Shown here: positions 42,882 to 51,753 of the stretch, one piece after another | How the letters are laid out: each line of letters starts with the position of its first letter | Numbering within the stretch: the first letter of the stretch is position 1 | NCBI GenBank assembly: GCA_016213105.1 | Contig: JACRBN010000021.1 | Span: 30,184 to 94,183, forward strand | Length of the DNA stretch: 64,000 bases | Reading direction: 5' to 3' | Source: Chloroflexota bacterium | GTDB lineage: Bacteria > Chloroflexota > Anaerolineae > Anaerolineales > Villigracilaceae | The notes under the pieces: generated by a model | What the model saw: the letters and a program-made list of their open reading frames with translations, nothing else | What the model was told of the DNA's origin: nothing | The model's database searches: none | Made by a program: the position numbers and the translations under genes

Positions 42882-45169
42882 TTGCCAATCTCCATGCGGT
42901 GACTGTACGCCTTGTGGACGAGGAAGGAGCCGTCGGCTTGCGACGTGTACTCGACCCAATAGGTGACGCTGGCGGGCTTGAAGTAGGCGAGATAATGTTG
43001 GGTGGATTTGTTGAACATGCGCTTGCCCGTGCGCTCGGCGTGCTCAATGACCTTTTGCATGTCCTCGACCAAAATCAGACGGTCTTCGACTTGCTTTTGC
43101 ACATCGTCGGGCAGAGTCAGGCGGATGGATTCAAAGGCGGCTTGCTCTGGCATGGTTTCGCTCCAAAGTTCTCTGAGAAGTTTTTCTTTGAGTCGGGCGC
43201 GGTTCTCGTGATTTTGCGAGAAGCCGACAGCGGGAACGAGCGCCAAATCTGCTTCTGTCCCGCCGAAGATGTAATCGAAGATGTGCGTGGCGCGCTTGCC
43301 GCGCTTCGCAAAAAAGTTGCGGCACATGGCGCAGTAGGTGACGTAATCCAGCGGGCTTTCGTTGATGCGACGCTGGACGGCCTTCTCCGCGACGGGTTTG
43401 TTCGCCAGCCACATCGCGCCGCCAAAGGAACAGCACTCGGTTTTCTCGCGGCTGAGTTCCAGTTCTTGAATCTCGCCGCCCATCCTGGTCAGGATGCTGC
43501 GGACTGAATCTTGAATGTGGCTTTCGTAGCGAGTTGAACATGGGTCGTGGATAGCCACGGGCGCGAAGAACTCGCGTTTGGGGAATTGCCCGTGCTGGTC
43601 GTAAACATCCCAGAAGGAAAGAATCTCCACATCGGGATAATACTGCTGGAAGACTTGATAACAACTCGAACAGGTGAGAATAACTTTGGGCTTGCCAAGC
43701 TTTTCATGCTCAGCGCGGAACTCGGCTTGGGACTGTGCGAACAAGTCTTTGCGTCCAGCCCAGTCAGCGGGAGCGCCGCAGCAACGCAACATCAAGCCGA
43801 CATCGTAGAAGGTGTCGCGCAGAAAGCTGTATGCTTTTTCGGTGTAGTCGGGCGAGGAGCCGCTCAGTTGACAGCCAGGGAAATAAACGAATTCATTGTA
43901 GGGGCGAAGCATTGCTTCGCCCCTACCGCCAATGGGCGCATTTTTTGCCATTGCAAATTTCTCGCCGTTGCTGAATGCCATATCCCGTAACGCAAAGTCA
44001 TGCGCGGAGGCGGGCATTCGGGAAGTCTCCACCATCTTCTCGCGCGTCTCTTTGATGGGTTGTCCCATGTTCAGGTCGGTCGGGCAGACTTCGCCGCACA
44101 AACCGCAGAGCGCGCAGGAGTTGATGAAGTTGTTGGATGTCCGCGCCCGCACGAGCATGGACATGTTGTTATAAATTTCGCGGACGTACTTTTTTGGATA
44201 ACCGCCGTAATGTTTGAGGTATTCGCAAGACTTCACACATTCCATACACTCACATTGGATACAACGTTTTGCCTCCGCTTGCACTTCTTCTTTTGTGTAG
44301 CGGATTTGCCTCGGCAGGATTGTTTCAACGGATGCAAGCCCTGCGAGATTGGTGTAGAGCCGAGTTTCGTATGCGCCTTCGTTTATCCGCGAAGCGGTCA
44401 GCGAGACCTTTTGCAGGAAACGGTCAATTGAAATCGCGGCGCGGCATCCGTCGGAAACGGATAAGATGGACGAGTAGGGATGCAGAAGACTTCCGCCTGC
44501 AAAGACTTTCGGCTGGCTGGTTTGGAAGGTGGTTGGGGTAACGGATTGGGGAAACGAATAAACGGATGCGGATTTGCCGATGCCTAGGTAGATGGCGTCG
44601 GCTTCGTCCCAAATTGGGTGGGTGGGTTCCACTCTTTCGTTCAGGTGGATTTTCACACCGACTTGTGCGATGAGTTTGGTTTCTCTTTCGAGGATTTCAC
44701 GCGGAAGTTGCTCTTCGGAAAAATCCCATAGCCGACCCCCAAGTTGATTCTGCTCCTCGAACAAATCCACTTGATAGCCTTTTCGCGCCAAGTCGAAAGC
44801 TGCGGTCAAGCCGCTTAGTCCGCCGCCGATGATGGCGACGCGGGATTTCTTCTTTGGCAGGATGGTGATTTTTTGAGGCGGCTCTGTTGAAAATTCAACA
44901 GATGCCCGTTCAAGGTCAGCAACACGGATGACGCCGCCCAACGTCTCGCGGTTACATTTTGCCTGACAGGGTTGGTCGCAGGTGCGGGCGATAATTTCAG
45001 GAAACGGAACCGACTTGCGGAAGACTTTATGTGCGCCCGAAAAATCCCCCGCTACGATGGCTAAGGTCATTCGTCGGATATCCACATGCACTGGACACAA
45101 GGCTATACAAGACGGCGCACTATCCTGTATGCACTGGTTTTCCAACTCTCTTAGCCGATTCTGTTCCAT
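42878..45169 (-). CDS. Flavin/Fe-S oxidoreductase with two CCG domains, copy 2
   Basis: 763 residues, close paralog of the product of 28226-30613. It has CIALCPVHVDI and CDQPCQAKC (dicluster), VAIIGGGLSGLTAAFDLA (FAD), CIQCECMECVKSC and CALCGLCGEVCP (4Fe-4S), then PGCQLSG, RCCGAP, CSSC, CCSFGG and CAMC (CCG domains). The start at 45169 gives MEQNRLRELENQCIQ, aligned with the MNQQELREQENRCIQ start of copy 1. It carries the 29-bp palindrome at 43898-43926. Partner of mop2 upstream. Confidence 0.9.
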   Translation of the reverse strand: MEQNRLRELENQCIQDSAPSCIALCPVHVDIRRMTLAIVAGDFSGAHKVFRKSVPFPEIIARTCDQPCQAKCNRETLGGVIRVADLERASVEFSTEPPQKITILPKKKSRVAIIGGGLSGLTAAFDLARKGYQVDLFEEQNQLGGRLWDFSEEQLPREILERETKLIAQVGVKIHLNERVEPTHPIWDEADAIYLGIGKSASVYSFPQSVTPTTFQTSQPKVFAGGSLLHPYSSILSVSDGCRAAISIDRFLQKVSLTASRINEGAYETRLYTNLAGLASVETILPRQIRYTKEEVQAEAKRCIQCECMECVKSCEYLKHYGGYPKKYVREIYNNMSMLVRARTSNNFINSCALCGLCGEVCPTDLNMGQPIKETREKMVETSRMPASAHDFALRDMAFSNGEKFAMAKNAPIGGRGEAMLRPYNEFVYFPGCQLSGSSPDYTEKAYSFLRDTFYDVGLMLRCCGAPADWAGRKDLFAQSQAEFRAEHEKLGKPKVILTCSSCYQVFQQYYPDVEILSFWDVYDQHGQFPKREFFAPVAIHDPCSTRYESHIQDSVRSILTRMGGEIQELELSREKTECCSFGGAMWLANKPVAEKAVQRRINESPLDYVTYCAMCRNFFAKRGKRATHIFDYIFGGTEADLALVPAVGFSQNHENRARLKEKLLRELWSETMPEQAAFESIRLTLPDDVQKQVEDRLILVEDMQKVIEHAERTGKRMFNKSTQHYLAYFKPASVTYWVEYTSQADGSFLVHKAYSHRMEIGK
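43898..43926. repeat. Perfect 29-bp palindrome inside a coding region, second copy
   Basis: Arms GTAGGGGCGAAGCA and TGCTTCGCCCCTAC around a central T. Sense reading on the minus strand gives GRGEAMLRPY, the same site and frame as the copy at 29553-29581. Confidence 0.9.
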
Positions 45170-45204
45170 AAAATGATGAGGGTTCCAATAACCATGGAGA
45201 CACC

Positions 45205-45246
45205 GAGGCACGGAGTTTTTGAAATATTTTTCAGTCTCCGTGCCTC
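45205..45246. terminator. Hairpin between mop2 and flavoprotein copy 2
   Basis: Arms GAGGCACGGAG and CTCCGTGCCTC (11 bp) with an AT-rich 20-nt loop. It matches the position of the hairpin after mop1. The arm sequence is of a widespread repeat type, so it may have arrived as a repeat and become an attenuator. Confidence 0.6.
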
Positions 45247-45271
45247 AGTAGTTCAAATATCCAATGTCGGC

Positions 45272-47995
45272 TTACTTGACTTCCGCAAGCGCCGCCAGAA
45301 CCTTATGCGGGTATGCAGGCAGTTCGCGGATACGGGCTCCAGTCGCCCAGTAGACCGCGTTGATAATCGCCGCGTGTGGCGCGGTGTTGGGCAGTTCTCC
45401 CACGCCCGACGCGCCGAAGGGACCCGTCTTGCGCGGGTCGTCGTAGTAGATGATCTCGATATCGTCGGGGACATCCTTCGCAAACGGGATGCCGCACTTG
45501 ACCATGTTGGTGTGCTTGTGGATGTCCTCGAAATCTTCGGAGAGGGCGAAGCCAATTCCCTGAGAAATGCCGCCGTAGATTTGACCGTCCACCACGGCTT
45601 TGTTGTTGATTTTGCCAACGTTGGCGACGATAGTCATCTTGTCCACGACGACCTTGCCCGTCTTGGTGTCCACCGTCACTTCGGACATGAACACCCCGTA
45701 CATGTAGTTGTCAATTGGGTTGCCCTGTCCCGTGTTCGGGTCGCCGATGGCGGCGGGTGAGGTCCAGCGACCAGAGTAGTGGGTCGGGAGTCCAGCCGCG
45801 ACGACTTCGTCGTAGGTCATGTAAGAGCCGTCGGGCTTGCGGATACCATCCAGCAGGTTATCGCAGCAGACCTTGATGGCATTTCCAATCACCACCTGAC
45901 TGCGACTGCCGCCAGCGGGTCCGCCATCGGGGGCTTTGCCTGTGTCGGATAGTTCAAGGCGAATCTTCTCTGGGGGAACTCCCAGCGGGAGCAGCGCCTC
46001 ATGAGCAGTTCCCAACGCGCCAGCGTCCGCGCCCTGTCCGTGATCGCCCCAGGTGGTCGAGATAAGCACGCCATCCTTGAGCAAGTCCGCCCAGACTTCG
46101 GCGGTATCGGGTCCATCCCCGCCCGCGCCGTAAATGCCAATGGCAATACCCACGCCCTTCTTCTTTTCGGGAGTGGTATCTTTGGCAGCCTTTTCCTTCG
46201 CCGCAAGATATTTGGGATGCAGGAGGTCGAGCATTTGCGCAAGGCTGTGCGTTTCGGGAACTTGCCCTGTGGGGGTGGTACTGCCTTCACGGTAGATGTT
46301 GAGATAGCGCAGGTCAAACGGGTCTACGCCGATTTTTTCAGCCAGTTCATCCATCAGGCTTTCGGAGGCGAACTCGCTTTGCGGCGAACCATATCCGCGA
46401 TACGGAGCGCCCCAGGCATGGTTCGTGCAGACCGTCCTGCCTGTGCCGCGAATGTTCGGGATGTCGTATCCAGCACCCATGAACTGCGCGCCTTTGTGAG
46501 TCAGCAGGTCGCCGAACTCGGAATACGCGCCGTGGTCCACCGACCAGTCGGTTTCCATCGCGAGCAGTTTGCCGTTCTTGTCCGCGCCGAATTTGATGTT
46601 CATGAAGAAGGGCGAACGCTTGCCCGTGTAAGTGATGAATTGCTCGTAATCGTATTCGAGATACACGGGACGGTTGGTTGCCATGCAGGCGGCGCCGAGC
46701 AGCGCTTCGAGTGTGGGACAGAACTTGTAGCCGAAGGTTCCGCCCGCGGTGTTTTGCACCATGCGGATTTGGGCGGGGTCCAGCCCCAAGCCTTCCGCAA
46801 TCATGATGGCGTGCAGGTAAACGGCGATGCTCTTCGAGTGGATGGTCAGGCGACCCTCTTCATCGTGGTAGGCAAAGCCCATATCGGATTCAAGAGCCAG
46901 GTGCGGCTGACGCTGGGTGTAGAAAGAATCCTCCACCACGTAGGCGGCTGATTCCATGATGGGCTTGGTCTCCTCGCCCTTGACCACGCCCTGCTCGAAG
47001 TAAACATTCGGCGTGCCAGGGTGGATTTCAATTGCGTCGTCTGCCATGGCGGCGGGGGCGCTCAAATAGGCGGGCAGTTCTTCGAGTTCAACTTTGACTT
47101 TTTCCACTGCCGCCAACGCTTGCTCTTTGGTATCCGCGCAGACAATGGCAATCGCGTCGCCGTATTGGAAGACCTTGGTGTCGCACAAAATCGGTCTGTC
47201 CCAACCGTCGCATTTATTGGTGGGGAAGGTGACCAAGCCGTTGATGCGGTTCCTGCCCTTCACATCCTTGTAAGTGACGACTTTGGCGACGCCTGGCATT
47301 ATCTCCGCTTCGGAGGTGTCGATGCTGAGGATGTTGGCGTGACTCACCTTTGCCTGAACCAGCGCCAGTTGCAGTGTACCCGCTGGAAGTTGGAGCGCCA
47401 AATCCGCGCCGTATTCGGCAGTCCCTGTGACCTTTGCCACAGCGGACGGGCGGGGATATTTGGTGCCCCAGATGCGTTTGTCTTCGGGAAGTTTGAACTC
47501 AATGGAGTCGGCAGGCTGGTCACCGCGCATGACAGCGGCGGCGTCCATCACGGCGTCAACAATCGGTTTGTAGCCTGTGCAGCGGCAGGCGTTGAGATTC
47601 TTCTGGAACCAAGTCCGCACGTCGTCGCGGGTGGGCGACGGGTTTTGTTCCAACAACACTTTCGAGGAGACGACAAAGCCTGGGATACAGAATCCGCACT
47701 GGGCGGCGCCGTGGAAGACCATCGCTTTCTGAATGGGATGCAGGTTTTGAGGGGTTCCGATTCCCTCCACCGTGGTGACGTTTGCCCCGTTTTCGAGCTT
47801 CTTCATCTTCACAATGCAGGAGCGGACGAGTTTCCCGTCCAGAATGACCGAGCAGGCTCCGCAATGTCCCTCGTTGCACGAGACTTTCGTGCCAGTCAGG
47901 AACAACTGCTTCCGCAACACGTCCGCCAGCGTGGATTCAGGATCGACGATTACTGTTTTGTTAAGCCCATTAATGGTGAGTGACTTTTTCAGCAT
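45272..47995 (-). CDS. mop: Mop-type molybdenum aldehyde oxidoreductase 2
   Basis: 907 residues, the same length as D. gigas Mop. 2Fe-2S ligands: CNEGHCGACSVIL...SC, CGFCIPGF and CRCTGYK. The Mo domains show GGTFGYKFCP, GAPYRGYGSPQ and the catalytic Glu in GVGELPNTAP. WGAPYRGYGSPQ differs from mop1 WGSAFRAYGSPQ near the substrate channel, hinting at different substrate range. The ATG at 47995 follows an AGGAGG site; upstream in-frame residues look non-coding. It heads the minus-strand cluster, and its upstream region shares a 39-bp element with mop1. Confidence 0.95.
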   Translation of the reverse strand: MLKKSLTINGLNKTVIVDPESTLADVLRKQLFLTGTKVSCNEGHCGACSVILDGKLVRSCIVKMKKLENGANVTTVEGIGTPQNLHPIQKAMVFHGAAQCGFCIPGFVVSSKVLLEQNPSPTRDDVRTWFQKNLNACRCTGYKPIVDAVMDAAAVMRGDQPADSIEFKLPEDKRIWGTKYPRPSAVAKVTGTAEYGADLALQLPAGTLQLALVQAKVSHANILSIDTSEAEIMPGVAKVVTYKDVKGRNRINGLVTFPTNKCDGWDRPILCDTKVFQYGDAIAIVCADTKEQALAAVEKVKVELEELPAYLSAPAAMADDAIEIHPGTPNVYFEQGVVKGEETKPIMESAAYVVEDSFYTQRQPHLALESDMGFAYHDEEGRLTIHSKSIAVYLHAIMIAEGLGLDPAQIRMVQNTAGGTFGYKFCPTLEALLGAACMATNRPVYLEYDYEQFITYTGKRSPFFMNIKFGADKNGKLLAMETDWSVDHGAYSEFGDLLTHKGAQFMGAGYDIPNIRGTGRTVCTNHAWGAPYRGYGSPQSEFASESLMDELAEKIGVDPFDLRYLNIYREGSTTPTGQVPETHSLAQMLDLLHPKYLAAKEKAAKDTTPEKKKGVGIAIGIYGAGGDGPDTAEVWADLLKDGVLISTTWGDHGQGADAGALGTAHEALLPLGVPPEKIRLELSDTGKAPDGGPAGGSRSQVVIGNAIKVCCDNLLDGIRKPDGSYMTYDEVVAAGLPTHYSGRWTSPAAIGDPNTGQGNPIDNYMYGVFMSEVTVDTKTGKVVVDKMTIVANVGKINNKAVVDGQIYGGISQGIGFALSEDFEDIHKHTNMVKCGIPFAKDVPDDIEIIYYDDPRKTGPFGASGVGELPNTAPHAAIINAVYWATGARIRELPAYPHKVLAALAEVK

Positions 47996-48126
47996 AACAC
48001 CTCCTTTTCCATATTGAATTGTGAGATTTGAGCGTGGGATTGCGCGAAACCATGCAAAATTCCAAATTAAATGCTTTGCAGGGAGCATTTCTCCCCGCAA
48101 ATAGTACCATACGCCTATAATTGTTT

Positions 48127-48165
48127 CAATTGTTTTGTTACAAACGTCACAATAAATCGTGATGT
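48127..48165. promoter_or_regulatory. 39-bp element shared with the mop1 upstream region
   Basis: Reverse complement of this segment matches 24249-24287. On the plus strand it includes TTTGTTACAAA, an 11-bp perfect dyad, and CGTCACAA. It lies about 130-170 bp before the mop2 ATG. Confidence 0.6.
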
Positions 48166-48177
48166 TAATATAATAGG

Positions 48178-48334
48178 ACTTACGCCATCAGTTGCACATT
48201 AACAATCTGTCAAGGTCAAGAATGGACATAATGGCTGAGTTCGGGTAAATTCGCTGGCCCTCTATGACTAGTTTTTGTCCCCACACTCTTGACAGAACTT
48301 CCAAATCCTTAAGTTGTAACTGATGGCCTTAGGT
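48178..48334. mobile_element. MITE-like element with imperfect terminal inverted repeats
   Basis: Ends ACTTACGCCATCAGTTGCA and, on the other strand, ACCTAAGGCCATCAGTTACA pair over about 20 positions; inner TCTGTCAAG segments extend the inverted repeat. It is about 157 bp with no coding capacity. It abuts the truncated end of the recombinase remnant. Confidence 0.6.
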
Positions 48335-48336
48335 AT

Positions 48337-49151
48337 GATTACTTGATTGGTGGCAAACTCTTTTGTGCGTGCAACCACAAATGGGGGTCAAGAACCAACA
48401 AATCGAAACGGAATCGCCAAGGCGAGTTGATAAGGCGGAAGACCCCGTGCGAGTTTACTACTGAAGTCAAAAACACAAGGATATTGTTTCGCCGAATTGT
48501 CCGCGGCATATTGGAGCCAAGAAAGCAGAGGATATAATTTGGCAGAGGATCTGCGAAGTAATCGATCGGCCTGATTATTTGCTGGGTCAGGCGCGGAAAA
48601 TTGTGGAGCAAATTCGCGAGAGTCAGGACTCTTTGGAGAAAGATAGAATGCAGATCCATAACGAGATTGACGCGGTATTAACCGAGCGCCAATGGGTGAT
48701 TACCCAGGCACGAAAGGGTGCCTTTCCTGTCCCGGATATGGAACATCAATTGACCCAACTCACATATCAGGAGTTAACGCTGAGGCGTGAATTGTCTACT
48801 CTTGGTGAAGCGATAAATATCAATGCCTTGGAGAACTGGGAGGAAAACGTTGCAGAGTTTTTAGCAGATCTGAAAGCTGGCGTTGATGAATTAAAAACAG
48901 TTGCTCCCCAGATACCTGAGGAGCGACATGAGATCTTTCTGCTGAAGAAGCGAGTTGTAGATACTTTGGTTGAACGGATTGAGATTGACAAAGAGCGAAA
49001 TCTACATGTTCAAATTCGGTTGAACCTTCTCAATATTCTTAGAAAAGATGCCCGAAATGAAACTACTGCTGGGGTACAAAATTTTGAGGGCGAAATTTAT
49101 ACCCGTATACGTGCTATATGCCACGCGGGGATGATCCGATTGCGGTTATGA
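48337..49151 (+). pseudogene. Remnant of a large serine recombinase (C-terminal part)
   Basis: Two frames join into one protein-like region. The first (from about 48343) gives GGKLFCACNHKWGSRTNKSK, a zinc-ribbon segment of large serine recombinases. Near 48450 the frame shifts and an in-frame TGA occurs; it then continues as NCPRHIGAKKAEDIIWQRIC and on to the helical C-terminus ending at 49151. The catalytic serine domain is missing, so the gene is dead. It marks a former mobile element at the border of the lower-GC region. Confidence 0.75.
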
Positions 49152-49179
49152 GGAACAAAACAACAGTCATTGGCAATAT

Positions 49180-49677
49180 TTATAATAACAAACGTACTAA
49201 AGATCCGGAAACATACAAACCAAAGCCAAATACAATGTGGTTAATCAAGCTGCGAAGCCTTGCTTGTGCAGGATTTGATGATTTTGATGCGGCGACTCCT
49301 AGCCCAAAGGCAGGTTGCATGACGAAGAATGGCGCAGAAACGGTGATCATTCCAAAGATGAGTGCTGGGGTTAGCGTGAGATGCAGAAGCCAATCCATGC
49401 CTGTGAATGAAAGAAAAGTTGCAGCAAACGTGATGCCAATCATATAATGTGCAATCCACCCAACTACACATTCCGCGCTTTTTGGTGGTGCAGAGTTAAT
49501 ATTAGAATGTCGAAAGATTCCTTCTGGCATATATAGAAGCCAGCGTCCAACGAGGCGGAAGTTCGATGGAGTGATCTTGAAAGCATATTTAAGAAACAAT
49601 CCCCAAAGATCAAAAATAAACGTTGCACCAATCCCAATAAAGATGGGGCTTAGGAAGTAGAGTATCGAATTATTCAT
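49180..49677 (-). CDS. DUF2938-like membrane protein
   Basis: 165 residues with four hydrophobic segments; the blocks PIFIGIGATFIFDLW, VGRWLLYMPEGIF and WIAHYMIGITFA match DUF2938 as I recall it. Function unknown. It starts one base after the CPBP protease stop and is probably co-transcribed with it. Confidence 0.7.
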   Translation of the reverse strand: MNNSILYFLSPIFIGIGATFIFDLWGLFLKYAFKITPSNFRLVGRWLLYMPEGIFRHSNINSAPPKSAECVVGWIAHYMIGITFAATFLSFTGMDWLLHLTLTPALIFGMITVSAPFFVMQPAFGLGVAASKSSNPAQARLRSLINHIVFGFGLYVSGSLVRLLL

Positions 49678-49678
49678 C

Positions 49679-50503
49679 TTAGTTTTTTTGCTTTCTCGTA
49701 TAGAGCAAGAGTAAAGTAATCACAACGCAGAGTAATCCGGGAAGGCTGGCTTCGAGCCCAAACTGACCGCCTGTCAGCCATGCTGGAGCATCACTAAAAA
49801 CAGGGATTAATAAACCCGGTTGTTCAGCGCCACTCACGCCAAAGCCAAGGACACCGCCTTGGACAAAGTTCGCCATGAAATGCAGACCGAGAGGCATCGC
49901 TAGACTTTTCGTCTGGATAAAAGCCAGACCGAACAGGATCGACGCGAGAAAGATATTAATGCTTGCCATCACCTTGACACTGCCGGTCATGCCCGGGTTG
50001 TTCAAGTGGGTAAGCAGGAAGAAGGCGGCTATGATGATTTGTGCTGACCATTGACCCAATCCGGCAATGAGACGTTGAAAGACAAACCCGCGGAACAACA
50101 GTTCCTCCGCAATGGCAACTCCGGCAAAGAGCAACAAATTTGAAGATAGGGTTGATACCCCTTCGGGATTCCACTGCCAATGAACCCAGCCGAAAATTCC
50201 TAAAATCAGCACTGGGAGCAGCATAAGCGCGGAACCGATTAAGCCGCCCAGGCATAATTCCTGCAGCCAGCGTGTATTGAACTTCCCTGTCAATTCAGCC
50301 AACGGTTTCCGCCGCCCGAACTGACAGAGAAGCGATGCCAGAGTGACGATTACGGCCTGCAAACCTATGGAGACTCCTCCATTGTTTTCCTGTGCTGTCA
50401 CCATTGCCGGTAAAAGAAAACCAGCCAGCACAAGAAAAAATATCAATATCCACCAGCCGTTGCGTAGTTGACGTTCAGAGTTTAGAAATAGATTGAATGT
50501 CAT
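49679..50503 (-). CDS. CPBP-family intramembrane metalloprotease
   Basis: 274 residues, about seven membrane segments. The family motifs are present: EELLFRGFVFQRL near residue 145, FLLTHLNN, and LGLHFMANF. Members act as intramembrane proteases (CAAX-processing or bacteriocin self-immunity type). The target is unknown. It overlaps the upstream 95-residue gene by 4 bp. Confidence 0.88.
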   Translation of the reverse strand: MTFNLFLNSERQLRNGWWILIFFLVLAGFLLPAMVTAQENNGGVSIGLQAVIVTLASLLCQFGRRKPLAELTGKFNTRWLQELCLGGLIGSALMLLPVLILGIFGWVHWQWNPEGVSTLSSNLLLFAGVAIAEELLFRGFVFQRLIAGLGQWSAQIIIAAFFLLTHLNNPGMTGSVKVMASINIFLASILFGLAFIQTKSLAMPLGLHFMANFVQGGVLGFGVSGAEQPGLLIPVFSDAPAWLTGGQFGLEASLPGLLCVVITLLLLYTRKQKN

Positions 50504-50787
50504 AAGTCACCAATAAGTGGATCAGTATCTGCTTTCTTTGCCAGATCGAGGTCGATAGTATTTACCGATAACAACGGCATTCCCAGGTCGCGGATTTTTT
50601 TCAAGATGCCATGCAATGCAGACTGGTCAACGATGGGTCCACTTAAAAGCGTGTTCCCATCTTCTTCCAATGTGATGGTTGACCCATCAAACCAGGGTGC
50701 CCATTGCTGACCCAGATGACCTTTGATCTTGATCTGAAAGATCTTCGGTACCTCCGGGTCGTGCCCCAAATTTTGTTCGTTTGACAT
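50500..50787 (-). CDS. Small conserved hypothetical protein
   Basis: 95 residues, no membrane segment. The stretch FQIKIKGHLGQQWAPWFDG and the later LLSGPIVDQSALHGILKKIR belong to a recurring small-protein family whose function I do not know. Its start overlaps the stop of the alcohol dehydrogenase gene by one base, so the two are translated from one message. Confidence 0.7.
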   Translation of the reverse strand: MSNEQNLGHDPEVPKIFQIKIKGHLGQQWAPWFDGSTITLEEDGNTLLSGPIVDQSALHGILKKIRDLGMPLLSVNTIDLDLAKKADTDPLIGDL

Positions 50788-51698
50788 TATTGCACCCTAA
50801 TGACGATATTCCCTTTTTTGCGTCCAGTATCCATGTAGCGGTGCGCCTCGACCATGTTTTCCAGCAGATAGCACCGGTCAATGACCGCTTTGATCTCGCC
50901 CTTCTCGATCAATTCCTTGATAAAGATCAGGTTGTCCATGTTTTCTTTTGTGTCCAGTTTTGCCATTGACACAAAGGTCCCATTGGGTGCGAGAACTTTC
51001 GAATATTGTGATTTTGAGAATTTCGCCACCGTGTCATAGATGACATCGTAGCGTTCTTCAATTGTTGAGAAATCTTCTTTTGTATAGTCGATGACGTGAT
51101 CGGCACCCAGGGATTTCACCATTTCCAGATTGGATGTGCTGCAAACGCCGGTCACTTCTGCGCCGAAAACCTTTGCTAACTGCACGGCATATGTGCCGAC
51201 GCTTCCAGAAGCACCGTAGATGAGGACTTTTTGTCCGCGCTGGATATTTCCTTTCCGAAGCAGGCGCAGGGCTGTGGTCGCGCCGATGGGCATAGCGGTA
51301 GCTTCTTCATAAGTCACGTTGTTTGGCTTGATCGCCATCATCGCTTTTTCGGGAAGACATTTATATTCGGCATAGCCGCCAAAATTTTCCGTGAGGGTGG
51401 AAGCGAAGACATGGTCACCAACCTTGAAGCGGGTCACCTCTTTGCCAATGGCTTCCACTACGCCGGAAAGTTCAGAGCCGAAGATCGGTTGTCTGGGTTT
51501 TGTGATGCCCAGCGCAAGGCGGGCGGGGATCCATACTGCGGCAGGGACGGTAAAACTTCGCATTCGAAAATCTGCGGCGGTGACGGTGGTCGCGTGGACT
51601 TTGATCAAAATTTCGTCATCTTTGGGCGTTGGTTTCTCGATCTCCTTGAGTTGAAGAACTTCCGGTCCGCCGTATTGGGTTGCTACAATTGCTTTCAT
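50787..51698 (-). CDS. NAD(P)-dependent quinone oxidoreductase/alcohol dehydrogenase (MDR family)
   Basis: 303 residues. Features: N-terminal [43 protein letters not shown], and the nucleotide-binding [19 protein letters not shown]. The zinc-ligand cysteines of classical alcohol dehydrogenases are absent, favouring the quinone-oxidoreductase subgroup. AAGGAG lies upstream of the ATG. Confidence 0.9.
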   Translation of the reverse strand: MKAIVATQYGGPEVLQLKEIEKPTPKDDEILIKVHATTVTAADFRMRSFTVPAAVWIPARLALGITKPRQPIFGSELSGVVEAIGKEVTRFKVGDHVFASTLTENFGGYAEYKCLPEKAMMAIKPNNVTYEEATAMPIGATTALRLLRKGNIQRGQKVLIYGASGSVGTYAVQLAKVFGAEVTGVCSTSNLEMVKSLGADHVIDYTKEDFSTIEERYDVIYDTVAKFSKSQYSKVLAPNGTFVSMAKLDTKENMDNLIFIKELIEKGEIKAVIDRCYLLENMVEAHRYMDTGRKKGNIVIRVQ

Positions 51699-51753
51699 TT
51701 TAAGACTCCTTATTTTTGAAATTATTAAGTGAACTTGATGTCAATATTCAAAT

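Noticed and set aside
48343..48537. Independent small gene of 64 residues
   Set aside because: It is the zinc-ribbon part of the serine-recombinase remnant before a frameshift.
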